Both the position numbers and the translations under genes were made by a program. Shown one piece after another: positions 11,981 to 22,785 of a stretch of DNA of 64,000 nt. Origin of the DNA: Boswellia sacra (Eukaryota; Streptophyta; Magnoliopsida; Sapindales; Burseraceae). The stretch lies in assembly GCA_013180625.2 (NCBI GenBank), contig SNVD02003354.1, positions 112,102 through 176,101 of the forward strand, written 5' to 3'. The first letter of the stretch is position 1. Every line of letters starts with the position of its first letter. Below the pieces are notes generated by a model that saw only the letters and a list, made by a program, of their open reading frames with translations, searched no databases and had not been told where the DNA came from.

Positions 11981-13668
11981 CAAATTGACCATTCCTAGTG
12001 AATACATACATATTGAGAGAAAATCATTTTTAAGGTTGTTTTGAAAACCTTTTTTCTTTTTTGTTTACGGGTTAATTTCAAAAACTACAATTGAAGTTTG
12101 GGGTCGTTGACTAATTAATAAATGAAAACTAACTACATTATTTTGATCTAAAACACTCATGAGGTCACACGATTTTAATCATCCATCACATCATGTCATC
12201 TCCAAACCATAATGGGAGCTTAAAAAGATATTTTTACCCTCATTATAAAATTAATTATATTAGTTAAATAAAAAACTAATTCTTATTGGAAATCTTAAAC
12301 CTAATCCAATTGAAAACTCTAAATCTAATCCAATTCAAACCCTAAATCCCAACTAATTAAAAACCCTAAACTCTAAATCCTAATGTCATTGCTACTACTG
12401 AATGCTAAGTTGTCAATCAGATCATTTGTTTGTTGATATGACGTGTTGAGATAGTGATTCGATGGTGTTTGACTTGATGTTGGGTCTGTGCTCAATGGTT
12501 GTGTTTTGGTTTGATTGACGGTAACTAGCTAGAATGTTTACGGGTATTGTGGTCATTTTATGTGTGGTTTGGACGGATGGCGGTTGTGCAATATTTTATG
12601 ATTACCATTGCTACTATTGATTGTTACATTGTCGGTCAGATCATCTGTTGTTGATGTGATATGCTGAGGTAGTGATTCGTTGGTGGTTGACTTGACGTCA
12701 ATGGTTGGGTTTTGGTTTTAGTGATGGTGGCAAGCTAACATGTTTAGGGGTATTATGGTCAATTTATGTGTTGTTTGGACAGATGGTGGTCATGCAATAT
12801 TTTATGTGTGCTATTACTCATGTTCAAATTGATCACCCCTAGTGAATACATACATATTAAGAGAAATCATTTTTAAGGTTGCTTTGAAAATCTTTTTTTT
12901 TTACGGGTTAGTTTCACAAACTACAATTGAAGTTTGGGGTCATTGACTAATTGATAAATGAAAACGGACTATATTATTTTGATCTAAAACACTCATGAGG
13001 TCACACGATTTTGATCATCCATCACATTATGTCATCTCCAACCATAACGGAAGCTTAAAAGGATATTTTTACCCTCATTATAAAATTAATTTTATTAGTT
13101 AAATAAAAAAACTAATTCTTATTGGAAATCCTAAACCTAATCCAATTGTAAACTCTAAATCCAATCTAATTCAAACCCTGAATCCCAACTAATTAAAAAC
13201 GCTAAACTCCAAATCCTAATGTCATTGCTACTATTGAATGCTACATTGTTGGTTAGATCATTTGTTGTTGACGTGATGTGTTGAGATAGTGATTCGGTGC
13301 TATTTGACTTGATGTTGGGTCTGTGTTCAATGGCTGTGTTTTGGTATGAGTGATGGTAACTAGTTAGAATGTTTAGGGGTACTGTGGTCATTTTATGTGT
13401 GGTTTGGACGGATGGCGGTTGTGCGATATTTTATGATTGCCATTGCTACTAGTGATTATTACATTGTCGGTCAGATCATCTGTTGATGATGTGATATGCT
13501 GAGGTAGTGATTCGTTGGTGGTTGACTTGACGTCAATGGTCGGGTCTTGGTTTTAGTGATGGTGGCAAGCTAACATGTTTAGGGGTATTATGGTCAATTT
13601 ATGTGTTGTTTGGACGGATGGTGGTCATGCAATATTTTATGTGTGCTATTACTCATGTTCAAACTGAA
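11981..13668. repeat. Nested tandem duplication: 844-bp unit x 2, each with an internal ~215-bp duplication
   Basis: Copy A (about 11981-12824) and copy B (about 12825-13668) align at an offset of 844 bases; the landmark TAGTGAATACATACATATT starts at 11996 and 12840. Within each copy a subunit of about 215 bp, starting CATTGCTACT and ending CAATATTTTATG, occurs twice (near 12386 and 12604; 13224 and 13440). So there are four diverged subunits in two higher-order units. AAACCCTAAA motifs occur in both copies. No gene is apparent. Confidence 0.85.
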
Positions 13669-13962
13669 TATGATTTGGCCTAAATTCTAATTTTTTCCAT
13701 TTTTAATTAAGTTAGATTGTTTACTAAGAAATTTTAATTTGAAATAGTTGTTGTTTTATGGTGAAATACTTGTTTTAATTTTTTCATTAGATTTTTATCT
13801 AACAAAATTTGTCAATTGATCACTTTTGTGTAATCCCAAAGGTGTTTCTTTTTTTAATTAAAACAACATATTTTTGTTTCCGTTTATCAATTGATCAAAC
13901 CTTAATTGTAGTTACTGATATTAACTCGATACTTAATAGTTTTTCAAATGAAAATAAACGCT

Positions 13963-13967
13963 ATATA

Positions 13968-14022
<55 letters not shown>

Positions 14023-14040
14023 TATATGTATATATTATTT
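13963..14040. repeat. TA microsatellite
   Basis: Alternating TA with a few TG interruptions. The frame at 13809-14042 is a by-product of this repeat. Confidence 0.95.
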
Positions 14041-15552
14041 AAAAGTGTGGGTTGCGTGAACCCTTAAGTATACTCTATAAACCTCATTTCTCATAAGCCT
14101 CATTAATGAAATTTAAAAAGTTAAAATATATTTGATCAACCCCTTTAAATATCATATATATCTCCATTAAGTTTAATAAAAAGAAATCTGATTAATATAT
14201 TACTAAAATATAATCCATGAAATTTAACGACTTAAGGATTGTTAACTCTTTCAATTAAAATTAATTCATTTGATTATTTAAATTATTCTTTATTTGATTC
14301 ATCTTCGAATGTTTTCGAAGTATGATGTAGCATACCAAATACCTTCTTTTAGTAATTTTAGCTTTATTTTATAATAACAATTTCAAAAAAGAAATAGTAA
14401 AAATTAGGTTTGTACACATAAGCATAGATTAAAAATCAGCGCATAGAAAATACCAACAGCCTCCATATTGTAATAAACTTGAATAAGCTACACTTACAAA
14501 ATAATTTATAAATTTTTATAGGGAGTTTTAATATATGTGTTTATAATACACATTAATTGTTGAAATCTAACTAGTTTTATTTATAAATTATTTGACAATT
14601 ATCTTCAATGATTTAAAATTTATGGAAAGAAGTAATTTATAGATAAAAATTATTTAATATAACATCAAAATGATTTTTGTGATAAAACTGTACAATCTTT
14701 AAGTCATAAGCACAAATTGTATCAAGGGTAATCGCATCTAAGCCCTCAATATTTGCCCCTTCAAGGCCCCGAACTTTTCAGAAACTCATGGAACCCCCAG
14801 ACTCTAAGCATCATTCCGTTAACCATTAGAACTAAGGATAGCATATGAGTAAAGTTTCTGTAATCAAATAATAAAAAAATTAGGAAATATGAAAAACAAA
14901 AGGGCAAGTTGACCTTTTTGTATCTCAAACCCATTTGTGCATTTTCTTCTCCACCAAGACAACCACATGCCTTCCATGTAAACACTAGTTCAACAACTTT
15001 CTCACAAAAGAAAGAGAAGGCAAAATGATGCCACTATACAATTGTAGTGGTTATTGTAGTGACCAAAGTCGAAGAACACTGGAGTTAAGGTTTTGTAAGT
15101 GTACAAAGTACTCTACATTAAGGGCAAAACTATTACAGGTTTGAAAGTTCTTCCAAAGTATTTTTTTTTTTTAAAGTTCTCCCAAAGTAACTTTTTTTGG
15201 TCTTCTTTCTATTTGTTTTGAGTCGAATATGTTGTTATAGGACTGCAATGTTGTTTTCGTGACTGATTTGATCGAAAACATATAGAATTTGTTTTGTTTT
15301 TGTATTCATTTTGAAAAAACTGGCTTTTTCATTTGTCATTGAATGTACCATGAGTGTGTTAACTTATCTTGATGTTGCATGAATAATGGTGTTTTCATTA
15401 CTTATTTGAGTGAAAAGGTACGAACTTTCTTTTATATTTTGAAAGGGTTTTAAAAAAGTTAGGTATTTTGTCATTTAATCTATCATGAGTGTCATTGAAT
15501 GAGTTTTTTTTCATGATTAACTGTTAGTTAGTTATCGTTCATGGCAAAGTTT
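14041..15552. other. AT-rich DNA left of the CACTA element, no gene supported
   Basis: No convincing gene. A frame of 74 codons on the minus strand (14761-14985) shows no family signature. An exon-like stretch ending GGTTTTGTAAGTG near 15091-15103 has a consensus-like donor but no recognisable product. Confidence 0.4.
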
Positions 15553-15565
15553 GACTACAAGAAAA

Positions 15566-15790
15566 TGTGCCTTTTACGGCGAGCCGAAACCGCCGTAAAA
15601 AGCCTTCTATGGCGGGCATACGGTGGTTTAAGCCCCCCGTATAAAATGGCGCCGTAAAAACGCATATCACTTTTTACAGCGGTTTTGGCCCGCCGTAAAA
15701 ATCCTTTTACCGCGGGCTCTCGGCCCGCAGTAAACATTTGTGGTGTGGTTGGAAAGCCTTTTACCGCGGGCTCTCGGCCCGCCGTAAAAG
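15566..15790. repeat. Left subterminal repeats of the CACTA-like element
   Basis: At least seven copies, in both orientations, of a motif around CCGCCGTAAAA / TTTTACCGCGGG. Two long near-identical copies include CCGCGGGCTCTCGGCCCG (near 15710 and 15763). This is a much higher GC and CpG content than the surroundings and matches the transposase-binding subterminal regions known for En/Spm elements. Confidence 0.75.
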
Positions 15791-15799
15791 GCCCATCAT

Positions 15800-16106
15800 A
15801 ATACCGAAAACAGCTAGCGTAGGAAAACCATATGGGGTCACAGGTCCATATGAAAATCCATCAGCACCCATCATCACAGGAGGAAATCCTCGCATCCTAG
15901 GCAGAGGTCTAGCACCACGTGCTAGTGGCATGTGAGGGGCCCACATGACTCCTCTGCCCTGAGTTGCAGTTCCAAAACTCTCATCCTCTTATTCGCTTTC
16001 TTTTTCCTCCTCTTCTTCATTGTTCTCAAATGGTACTATGTCTGGGTTGTCCCCTCCGTTTTCTGGATTAACTCCCTTTGCTTTTTCCTCTTCTCTTTTG
16101 CTTCTG
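15800..16106 (-). pseudogene. Captured exon fragment, probably CPSF30 / YTH-type polyadenylation factor
   Basis: Minus-strand reading after an acceptor-like TTGTAG (16107-16112) gives an acidic stretch (NPENGGDNPDIVPFENNEEE), then a proline/glycine/methionine-rich stretch (HMPLARGARPLPRMRGFPPV, then MMGADGFSYGPVTP). A TAA interrupts the acidic stretch where the text suggests a glutamate codon. This composition and order resemble the disordered C-terminal part of plant CPSF30-L, the zinc-finger/YTH subunit of the mRNA cleavage and polyadenylation complex. The match is from memory of the family and is not certain. The fragment runs directly into the CACTA subterminal repeats on its left. It is a captured, nonfunctional exon. 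Confidence 0.5.
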
Positions 16107-16224
16107 CTACAAGTGATATAGCCTATATTCCATGAAAAAAGAAGCACACAATGAAGAACCATTTAGCTCTAACATAACACTGAAGAGAGCATGCTATAAT
16201 ACAGCAAAATAAAAAGCTTTACAC

Positions 16225-16351
16225 TACGTCCATTAGCTTTCTCAACCACAAACTCAACCAATTTCAAAAACCCAGAACCTATTCGATGGGTATTAAATGT
16301 CCTGGTTACTGTCCAAACTGGACCACTAAAAGGAGTAAATGGACAGTACAT
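16225..16351 (-). pseudogene. Unidentified captured exon fragment
   Basis: On the minus strand an open frame reads MYCPFTPFSGPVWTVTRTFN, then HRIGSGFLKLVEFVVEKANG, before entering AT-rich DNA. It reads like real protein and lies between two other captured gene fragments in the same orientation, so it is probably a third or fourth captured piece. I do not recognise the family. Confidence 0.35.
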
Positions 16352-16997
16352 GAATGTTTAACCAATAAAAATGAAGATTAATGTGAAGGAAACACTAAAC
16401 TAGAGTTAAGATGCCTAATATATTTCTGAATTTAAGTAGATAAAAATGAATGTATGCTATTATATTTTAAATAAAAAAGACCATCAAATAACATTCCACC
16501 TTCCATTCCAAATGATCTTAGAAAATATAATTCTTCTCAAAAGAAACAACACTCCTAACAAAATTCAATATGCTTCTCATTTTCCTTTAAATTTTTCTTA
16601 TTAAATTGTACTGTCATGCATGCTACAAATTCCATAAACTGTTTGAAAGTTCATGACAATACATCTCTATTTCATTGCAATCATAGGCAAAGAATTTAGT
16701 ATAAGCCAAGATTTAAACCATGAAAAAGTCTGCTAGATAACTATACCATAAGTTCATTACTTTAGTTTACTTTAAACAAGTTGTAGTTTTGACATAAAAC
16801 TACAACATGAAAAGTCAATCCAATGTAAACAAGTTGCACAGGGTGGGAAATGCATAAAGATAATATCAAGGCTACTAGTTTTGACTTTAAACTTAATTGC
16901 TATTGTCCAAAACACCAGACATCATGCTGCAAATTTCTAGTCTGTTATTTTAAAGGTCAATATAAATTTCAATTTCATCATCAGTAAAAATGTATAC

Positions 16998-18028
16998 CTG
17001 AACACATAGAGCAATAATATCGGCAAAGCGTGACAGAGGCTTTGCAGGATACATGCCATTCAAGGCAGGATCTACCATTTTCGCCAATGCGTCTATGTCA
17101 TGTAGCTGGGGAGTAGCCCATCGGACAAGTGATTGTTCTAACCTTGGCCTTGAACTAAAGAACAAGTAATACAAGAACAAGCATGTAAACCACAACCCAG
17201 AAATTAAGCATGATAATAACAGTTTAGTAAAAACAAAAAACTTAGCACTAAACACAAGATTTACCTATCCAGCGGCTTCCGACAAGTTAAGAGCTCTAAC
17301 ATTACAACCCCAAAGCTGTATACATCACTTTTCACGGTGTATATTCTTGACAAGGCAAATTCAGGAGCGTTATAACCAAATGCACCAACCATCTATGTGG
17401 AAACCTGTCAACATTAAAAGAACAACACTTATCAAGCTAGTGTATAATAAAAGATATTTAAAGAACAAGTCCCAATAAGTAGAAAACATTTTCATGTCCT
17501 ATCCCTATTAATTACCTATCTTTCAATGTTTGGTGTTAGTGCAGCTAAACCACAATCTGACAAGTGGGAATTGAGCTCTTCATCAATTAAAATGTTTGCC
17601 GACTTGAAATTTCTATGTACAACAGAAGGCAAGCATACTTCGTGCAAGTACCTGACAAATAGAGCTACAGTTTAGAAAGGATCCACACGTCCTACATGGG
17701 GGGGTGAGGAGAAAAGTCTAGAGAGAGACATAAAATGTCATACACAGGTAACATACCCTAAAGCCCGGGCAGTTCCAAGGGCTACCCTAACACGTGCATT
17801 CTAAGTCAGATTCTTACTGCTATCATCAGCAAAGTGCAGCATATCATGCAAACTACCATTTCCTACATATTCATATACAAGAAGACGTTGGCCATGCTCA
17901 GCACAGAATCCAGCCAATGTAACAATGTTTGGGTGCCTCAAGTGCGACATGTTAGAAACAGCTTCTAGAAAATTATCTTCCTTCTGTAATGAAAGTGCTG
18001 CGTTGTCGATCTTCTTAACAGCCATTAT
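16998..18028 (-). pseudogene. Captured STRUBBELIG-receptor-family (SRF) kinase fragment, four exons
   Basis: Four exons can be read with GT/AG sites: 18028-17757, 17651-17516, 17404-17265 and 17154-16998. In order they encode the kinase-domain lysine strand (AVKKIDNAALSLQKEDNF), the hinge (LLVYEYVGNGSLHDMLHF), the catalytic-loop region ([20 protein letters not shown]), the DFG-equivalent (LSDCGLAAL), the activation/APE region ([14 protein letters not shown]), and the C-lobe ([20 protein letters not shown]). The changed HRD/DFG motifs (HRN, DCG) are normal for SRF atypical receptor kinases, which are plasma-membrane leucine-rich-repeat proteins. It is dead: a tryptophan codon is TAG near 17804, another stop lies at the end of exon 2, and a glutamine codon is TAG at the start of exon 3. 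The ectodomain and last exon are absent. LTR element 1 sits about 10 bp upstream of the first exon, in the former intron. Confidence 0.88.
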
Positions 18029-18039
18029 CTAGCTCCAGC

Positions 18040-19449
18040 TGATAGGTGTCTATTTATGTATTACTTTCATATCAATTTGTCCATGTTTCTTTGCTATATT
18101 CCTTGGTATTTTTATGGTTTTGTGTGGTTTTGATGTTTGTAGGAGTTTTGGAGCAACTTGCACAAAAATGGAGTAAAACCCTTCATTTTCACCTCTGCTA
18201 GTCAACCATCTTCTCGGATTTAATTGTATTGATATACAATGAACCCGATGACATATCATATACCGTTGAAAAGCTCTCGAAGTCTACTTTTTGGAGAAAT
18301 TTACGGTTTATGAATCCATTCAGTGTACCGAAAGTTGTAATCAAAACAGTGTGAGAAGTGTAGAAATGTAATTCCACACATCACTGTAGCATGTATAATA
18401 CGGGACACTGTAGCACGTTACTGTAGCAGAGTAATTAAACACATTTTAGGGTTTTATTTTCATAACTTGAAGGGGGAGAACGTGGAGGAAGGCTGCAGCT
18501 CTGGAATTCTTTCATCTCTTGGAGTTCTTGAAGGAGAAAGGAAGCTTGGAAAGAGGAAGAACTACAATCCAAAGAGAATTACATCAAATTTGCTAAGTTT
18601 TTCCCTTCCTTTCATTTTCTGGAATGTCTCCATGTTGTATTGTATTTACCACGTTCTTAAACATATGTAACTGAATCTGAATTGGTTGAGGGTGATTTCA
18701 AAGCTCCTGATAAGGTTTTTGTAAGTTGATTGTGCAAGAAGTTGTTATCCAATTCTCTAATTGAATTTGCTTGTATTTTCCTATATCTAATGCTTATGAT
18801 TGCTTGCTGGATTGTATTTCGAATGGCCAACTGAATATAATCTGGTTGTTGTCTACTGCTATACTAGAAATCTTGATCCGTAATTGTCTTGAATTTCTAA
18901 TCCTTAGTAGCAAAATTGTGATCAGAGATTGCAATTGGAGAATACAACCTAAGTTAAATAATCCGAGCTTGTGTGTTTATTGCTTAGATCAACCTATCTT
19001 TCTTATCGTAATGCATCCATTGAATTAAATTTAGAAAGCTTGTTCTAGGTTGTTTAATGGATAGAGATTAAATAAAGAGCCTGTTTTATTTAACAACAAA
19101 GTAAGGAAAGATTGGGATAACAGAGCTTGTTGTTATCTACGGTTGATAATTTCAATGGTGTAATTGGATGACAATTCTACAATTAATTTGTAAATCTATA
19201 TCTTGTGGTAGAGAAGGATCCCTTAACCAGATTTCTCTCATTGATCTTTCATTCAAATTAACTTTTGTTTTGTTATTCTTAATTTGCATTCTTATTTCAT
19301 TTAGTTAACCATTCAACAAAACTCCCCCATTTATCTGTTGTGGCTGTAAAATAACAAATTTAGTTAGAATCAATCCTCGTGGGAACGATATCTTACTCAT
19401 CACTTTATTACTTGTGCGACTAGTATACTTGCTAGTTTCGAACGCATCA
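18040..19449 (+). repeat. 5' LTR of element 1
   Basis: Begins TGATAGGTGTCTATTTATG and ends GTTTCGAACGCATCA; the termini form a short TGAT/ATCA inverted repeat. The end is followed after six bases by the primer site. It is nearly identical to the LTR at 57318-58726 and to the right LTR of this element. Repeated ACTGTAGCA-type motifs lie near 18380-18430. Short frames within LTRs (for example 18467-18670) recur in each copy and are not genes. Confidence 0.93.
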
Positions 19450-19455
19450 AGTTTT

Positions 19456-19473
19456 TGGCGCCGTTGCCGGGGA
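19456..19473 (+). promoter_or_regulatory. Primer-binding site (tRNA-Asp type), element 1
   Basis: TGGCGCCGTTGCCGGGGA is complementary to the 3' end of plant tRNA-Asp(GUC), ...CCCCGGCAACGGCG plus CCA. It lies six bases after the LTR end. Athila-type gypsy elements use this primer. Confidence 0.9.
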
Positions 19474-19562
19474 TTGATTTTCTAATCGATTTGTTATTTT
19501 GTTTTCATTGTTTATTCATATTTTCTTTTTTTTTCTTTTCTGATTGTTTGTGTTTAGACAAC

Positions 19563-21581
19563 ATGGCAGTAAACTTCTATCAATTCAGTAGCGGATTTGA
19601 GCCACAAGTACATTGGAGAGTAAATGAGGTAAGCACTCCGAACATTGAACAACAACTTTTCGAGCTAACCTCTCTTGTGGAAAACATGGCTGTAGGAGAT
19701 ATGCAAAAATCTTATGAATGTGGGATATATTCTACGATGGAGCATCCAATCGACATGTATCCAACTTTAAAAGAAGAATATATGGAACAAGCCAATGCCA
19801 TGGGTGGATTTCCAGGACAAACAAGGCAATGGTATGATCCCTTCTCTAATACTTACAATGCCGGATGGGGAGATCACCCTAATTTTAATTACTGGAATCA
19901 TCAACCAATCGCCCCAAATGCCATACCAAATCGGCCACAAGGTTTTAATCAACCTAGAGTGCAGCAACCATTTCAAATGCAACCACCACCAATGCCACAA
20001 CTAGCACCACAACCAGCTCCAGAAAACTCAGGTATGTCACTCCAGGATATTGTTAATGCACTTGCCACTAACACAATGCAATTCCAGCAGGAAACTGGGG
20101 CAAGTATCCAAAATCTGGCAAATCAAATGGGACAATTGGCTACTAGCATGAGCAAATTCGAGGGCCAAGGCTCAGAAAAATTATCTTCTCAAACGGTGAT
20201 CAATCCAAGAGAGAATGCTTATATGATAACTTTGCAAAATGGAGAGCAATTAGATGTCCTACCAAAGAAATCATAAACTGATGGAGAAGATGACACCACT
20301 TCCACCATGAACAAGACATCATCCTCTGAGGTAAGTCTTAAAACTGCTATTCCTTCTTATGTTACTCCTCCACCTTTTCCTAGCAGATTGGCAAAATTGA
20401 AGAAGAAGGAACAAGAACAAGAAATCCTGGAAACTTTTCAAAAAATCAAGGTAAATATACCACTTCTGGATGCTATCGAGCAAGCACCTCGTTATATAAA
20501 ATGTCTCAAGGAGTTATGCACTAGCAAGAGAAAGTTAAAAAGAAATAAGAAAGTAAGTGTAGGAAAAAATGTTTCAACTGTACTACAAAGAAAAATTCCT
20601 CCGAAATGCAATGATCCAGGTACGGTCACCATTCTATGCACCATTGGTAAAACCAAGTTTGAAATAGCTATGTTAGATTTAGCAGCAGTTATTAATGTCA
20701 TGCCATTTATTTATGCTTCTTTAAATCTTGGACCTTTTGCGAAAACTGGTATTACCATTCAACTTGCTGATCATTTTAATGCATATCCCAAAAGAGTTGT
20801 AGAAGATGTGCTTGTGCAGGTGAATCAATTGGTTTTCCCAGCAGACTTCTATGTCCTTAAAATAGAGGATGAGACATCTCCTAATCCAACTTCGATTCTT
20901 TTAGGAAGACCATCCTTGAAAAATGCTAGAACCAAGATTGATGTTCATGATGGCACTTTCACCATGGAGTTTGATGGCAAAATAATCCGTTTCAATATTT
21001 TCGAGGCAATGAGGTACCGTTGTAACTTGCATTCTGTTTTTGCAGTTGACATTATTGATTCTTTGCCACAACAATGTTTTGAGTTAACTCGCAAGGATGG
21101 ATTGGAAATGGCTATTAGTGAGCACATAGGGACAGAAAATTCCAAAGAACCAAGAAGGTTGATACAAGTGTCCAAAGAAATGGAGGAAGCTATGGCATGC
21201 TTAGATGAGACTATAGCTATAATCACAAACAGGTATGATGTTTCGTACATTGAATTGCCTTTATCTAATGAGAAACTTCTTCCTTCTGTGATGAAAGCCA
21301 ATACCTTGGAGCTTAAGCTACTTCCAGATTATTTGAGGCATGTGTTTTTGGGTGACAAAGATCCTTTGCTAGTTACAATAGAAATGGGCCTTGCACCATT
21401 ACAAGAAGACAAACACGTCCGAGTACTTAGAGTTCACAAAACAGCTATTAAGTGGATGATTGCTAACATCCAAGGCCCAGCCATATACTTGCACCATTTT
21501 TTGTTGGAAGAAGGATCCAAGCCCACTAGAGAAGCACAGTGGAGATTGGATCCTCCCATGATGGAATCAACGTTGGGCTGA
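19563..21581 (+). pseudogene. Truncated gag-protease frame of element 1
   Basis: ATG at 19563 begins MAVNFYQFSSGFE. One in-frame TAA at 20274-20276 (CAA in element 3) splits a single 672-codon frame. Order: short N-terminal piece; a degenerate CCHC knuckle near residues 53-66 in which the second and fourth cysteines are tyrosine (ECGIYSTMEHPIDMY); a Pro/Gln-rich linker; the SIQNLANQMGQLATSMSKFE helix typical of Athila gag; then the retropepsin-like domain (IPPKCNDPGT ... LLGRPSLKNARTKIDV). The active-site strand is MLDLAAVINVMP where the family has DLGAS. The frame ends with the linker that normally precedes reverse transcriptase (LEEGSKPTREAQWRLDPPMM) and stops there. The capsid domain and all of RT, RNase H and integrase are missing. 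It is unlikely to make active Gag or protease. Confidence 0.85.
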
Positions 21582-22023
21582 GGACGTTAAACCAAGCGCT
21601 TATTGGGAGGCAACCCAATGTTTTTGAATAATTAAAAAAAGAAGAAAAGAAAAATAAAATGAGGTAATAATGATCGATTTTTGTGTCTCGAGGAGATTCC
21701 TTTCGTAGGCCATCAAATTGATCAGGTTTTATCTCTCTTTGCCATCTGTCTTATTTGTTTTTATTTTTTTTACTTGTTTTTGACTTTTGTTTGTTATTGT
21801 GTTGTTATCTCTTTAATGTGTCTTTAGTTTCGTTTCTGCTCTTTTCTTTTCCTTCCTTTTGTTTAATTTGATTATTTCGTACTTCGAATTCATTTGTGCA
21901 ACAGCTTGAGGAAACATCCAAAGGGGAGCTGAAACCATTGCCCGAAGGTTTGAAACGTGCATATCTGGGAGAAGAACAAACTCAATCGCATTATCGGTAA
22001 TATCTCTCCTTTTCTCTTCTTCA
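21582..22023 (+). other. Post-pol region with conserved hairpin, element 1
   Basis: Right after the stop is GAGGACGTTAAACCAAGCGC followed by the hairpin ATTGGG-AGGCAA-CCCAAT (21602-21619). From memory, this block follows pol in many Athila-type elements. A pyrimidine-rich stretch then ends TTGTGCAACAG at 21894-21904, which looks like a splice acceptor. It is followed by a short open stretch (LEETSKGELKPLPEGLKRAY) similar to the protease-RT linker of gypsy polyproteins, ending at TAA before ORF2. The same layout is at 60880-61294. Confidence 0.6.
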
Positions 22024-22560
22024 ATGGATGCCGATATCTTTCTGTCGAACCTTTGTAAATATTTTCCTTCACTTCCTCAAAATGCTGTGCTTAAAATTTA
22101 TAAAGTACGGATGACTAGACTTAATCTGCCTGCGGATATCCAATGGCTTATTGAAGCCAAGGTGAGATTGTCCGGTGAGCCTGACATTAATCTCGCAAAA
22201 TACATGTCTGGTCTAGGAAAAAGCTACTACGCCAAGAGGCGAAGAGCGAAAAGGTTACAAGTATGTTATAAATGTGCTAGATGGAATTGTAACCAGACTT
22301 GTCGTTCATTAGGTTTTGCGTCCAGGAATAGAGAAGATAAACTTTCATTTATTAAGAATGGTTTGAGTAATGAGTCGCTGGATAATGTTTTGTTAACTCT
22401 CGAGTCACATTCTTGTGGACTTGTTCAGCGTGAATTGCTTAATCTATGGACACAATTTCGTGATGAATTGCAGTGTTATAGTCTAGGGAATCTGACTAAA
22501 AACGACCCTGTTTGCCAGTTTATAAGAAAACTGGATGGGAAGCAAATCCCCGACTCATAG
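22024..22560 (+). CDS. ORF2: unknown 178-residue basic Cys-containing protein in the env-like position
   Basis: ATG at 22024, TAG at 22558-22560, uninterrupted. I do not recognise the family. Visible features: no signal peptide or membrane segment; a basic stretch YAKRRRAKRLQ (about residues 69-79), immediately followed by C81-X2-C84-X4-C89-X3-C93 (CYKCARWNCNQTC), which could bind a metal; then an alpha-helix-like, leucine-rich C-terminal half (NREDKLSFIKNGLSNESLDN; LTLESHSCGLVQ; LLNLWTQFRDELQ). A second copy at 61295-61849 keeps most of the C-terminal sequence but has frame damage and a stop. It sits between the post-pol hairpin and the LOG gene, where Athila elements carry an env-like ORF. 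It could be a remnant of that ORF or a second captured host gene. Confidence 0.6.
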   Translation: MDADIFLSNLCKYFPSLPQNAVLKIYKVRMTRLNLPADIQWLIEAKVRLSGEPDINLAKYMSGLGKSYYAKRRRAKRLQVCYKCARWNCNQTCRSLGFASRNREDKLSFIKNGLSNESLDNVLLTLESHSCGLVQRELLNLWTQFRDELQCYSLGNLTKNDPVCQFIRKLDGKQIPDS

Positions 22561-22785
22561 AAGGCGTTTCAGCCGTTACTGGACGTAAAACCAGAGGAAG
22601 ATGTGAGCCACAATCACAACTACTTGTATATTTGAATGTGTGTTGTTGTTGTCGAATTTTTTTTCTTGTTTCGTTTGATCTGATTATCAATGTTGTTTTT
22701 GTGTTGTTGTTGTTTGTTGATTTTGTTTGTTTTAATTTCAAGTTTTCTTTTTGACAAACCATATGACTACCCTATGGCATAAGTA

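Noticed and set aside
12306..12380. Telomere-like AAACCCTAAA motifs
   Set aside because: Only scattered short motifs with other sequence between them, not a telomeric array.
13809..14042. 77-codon frame
   Set aside because: Produced by the TA microsatellite; Tyr/Ile repeats only.
18467..19028. Frames inside the LTR that recur at 24504-25066 and 57744-57938
   Set aside because: They recur because the LTR recurs; starts and ends shift between copies and codons are not conserved.
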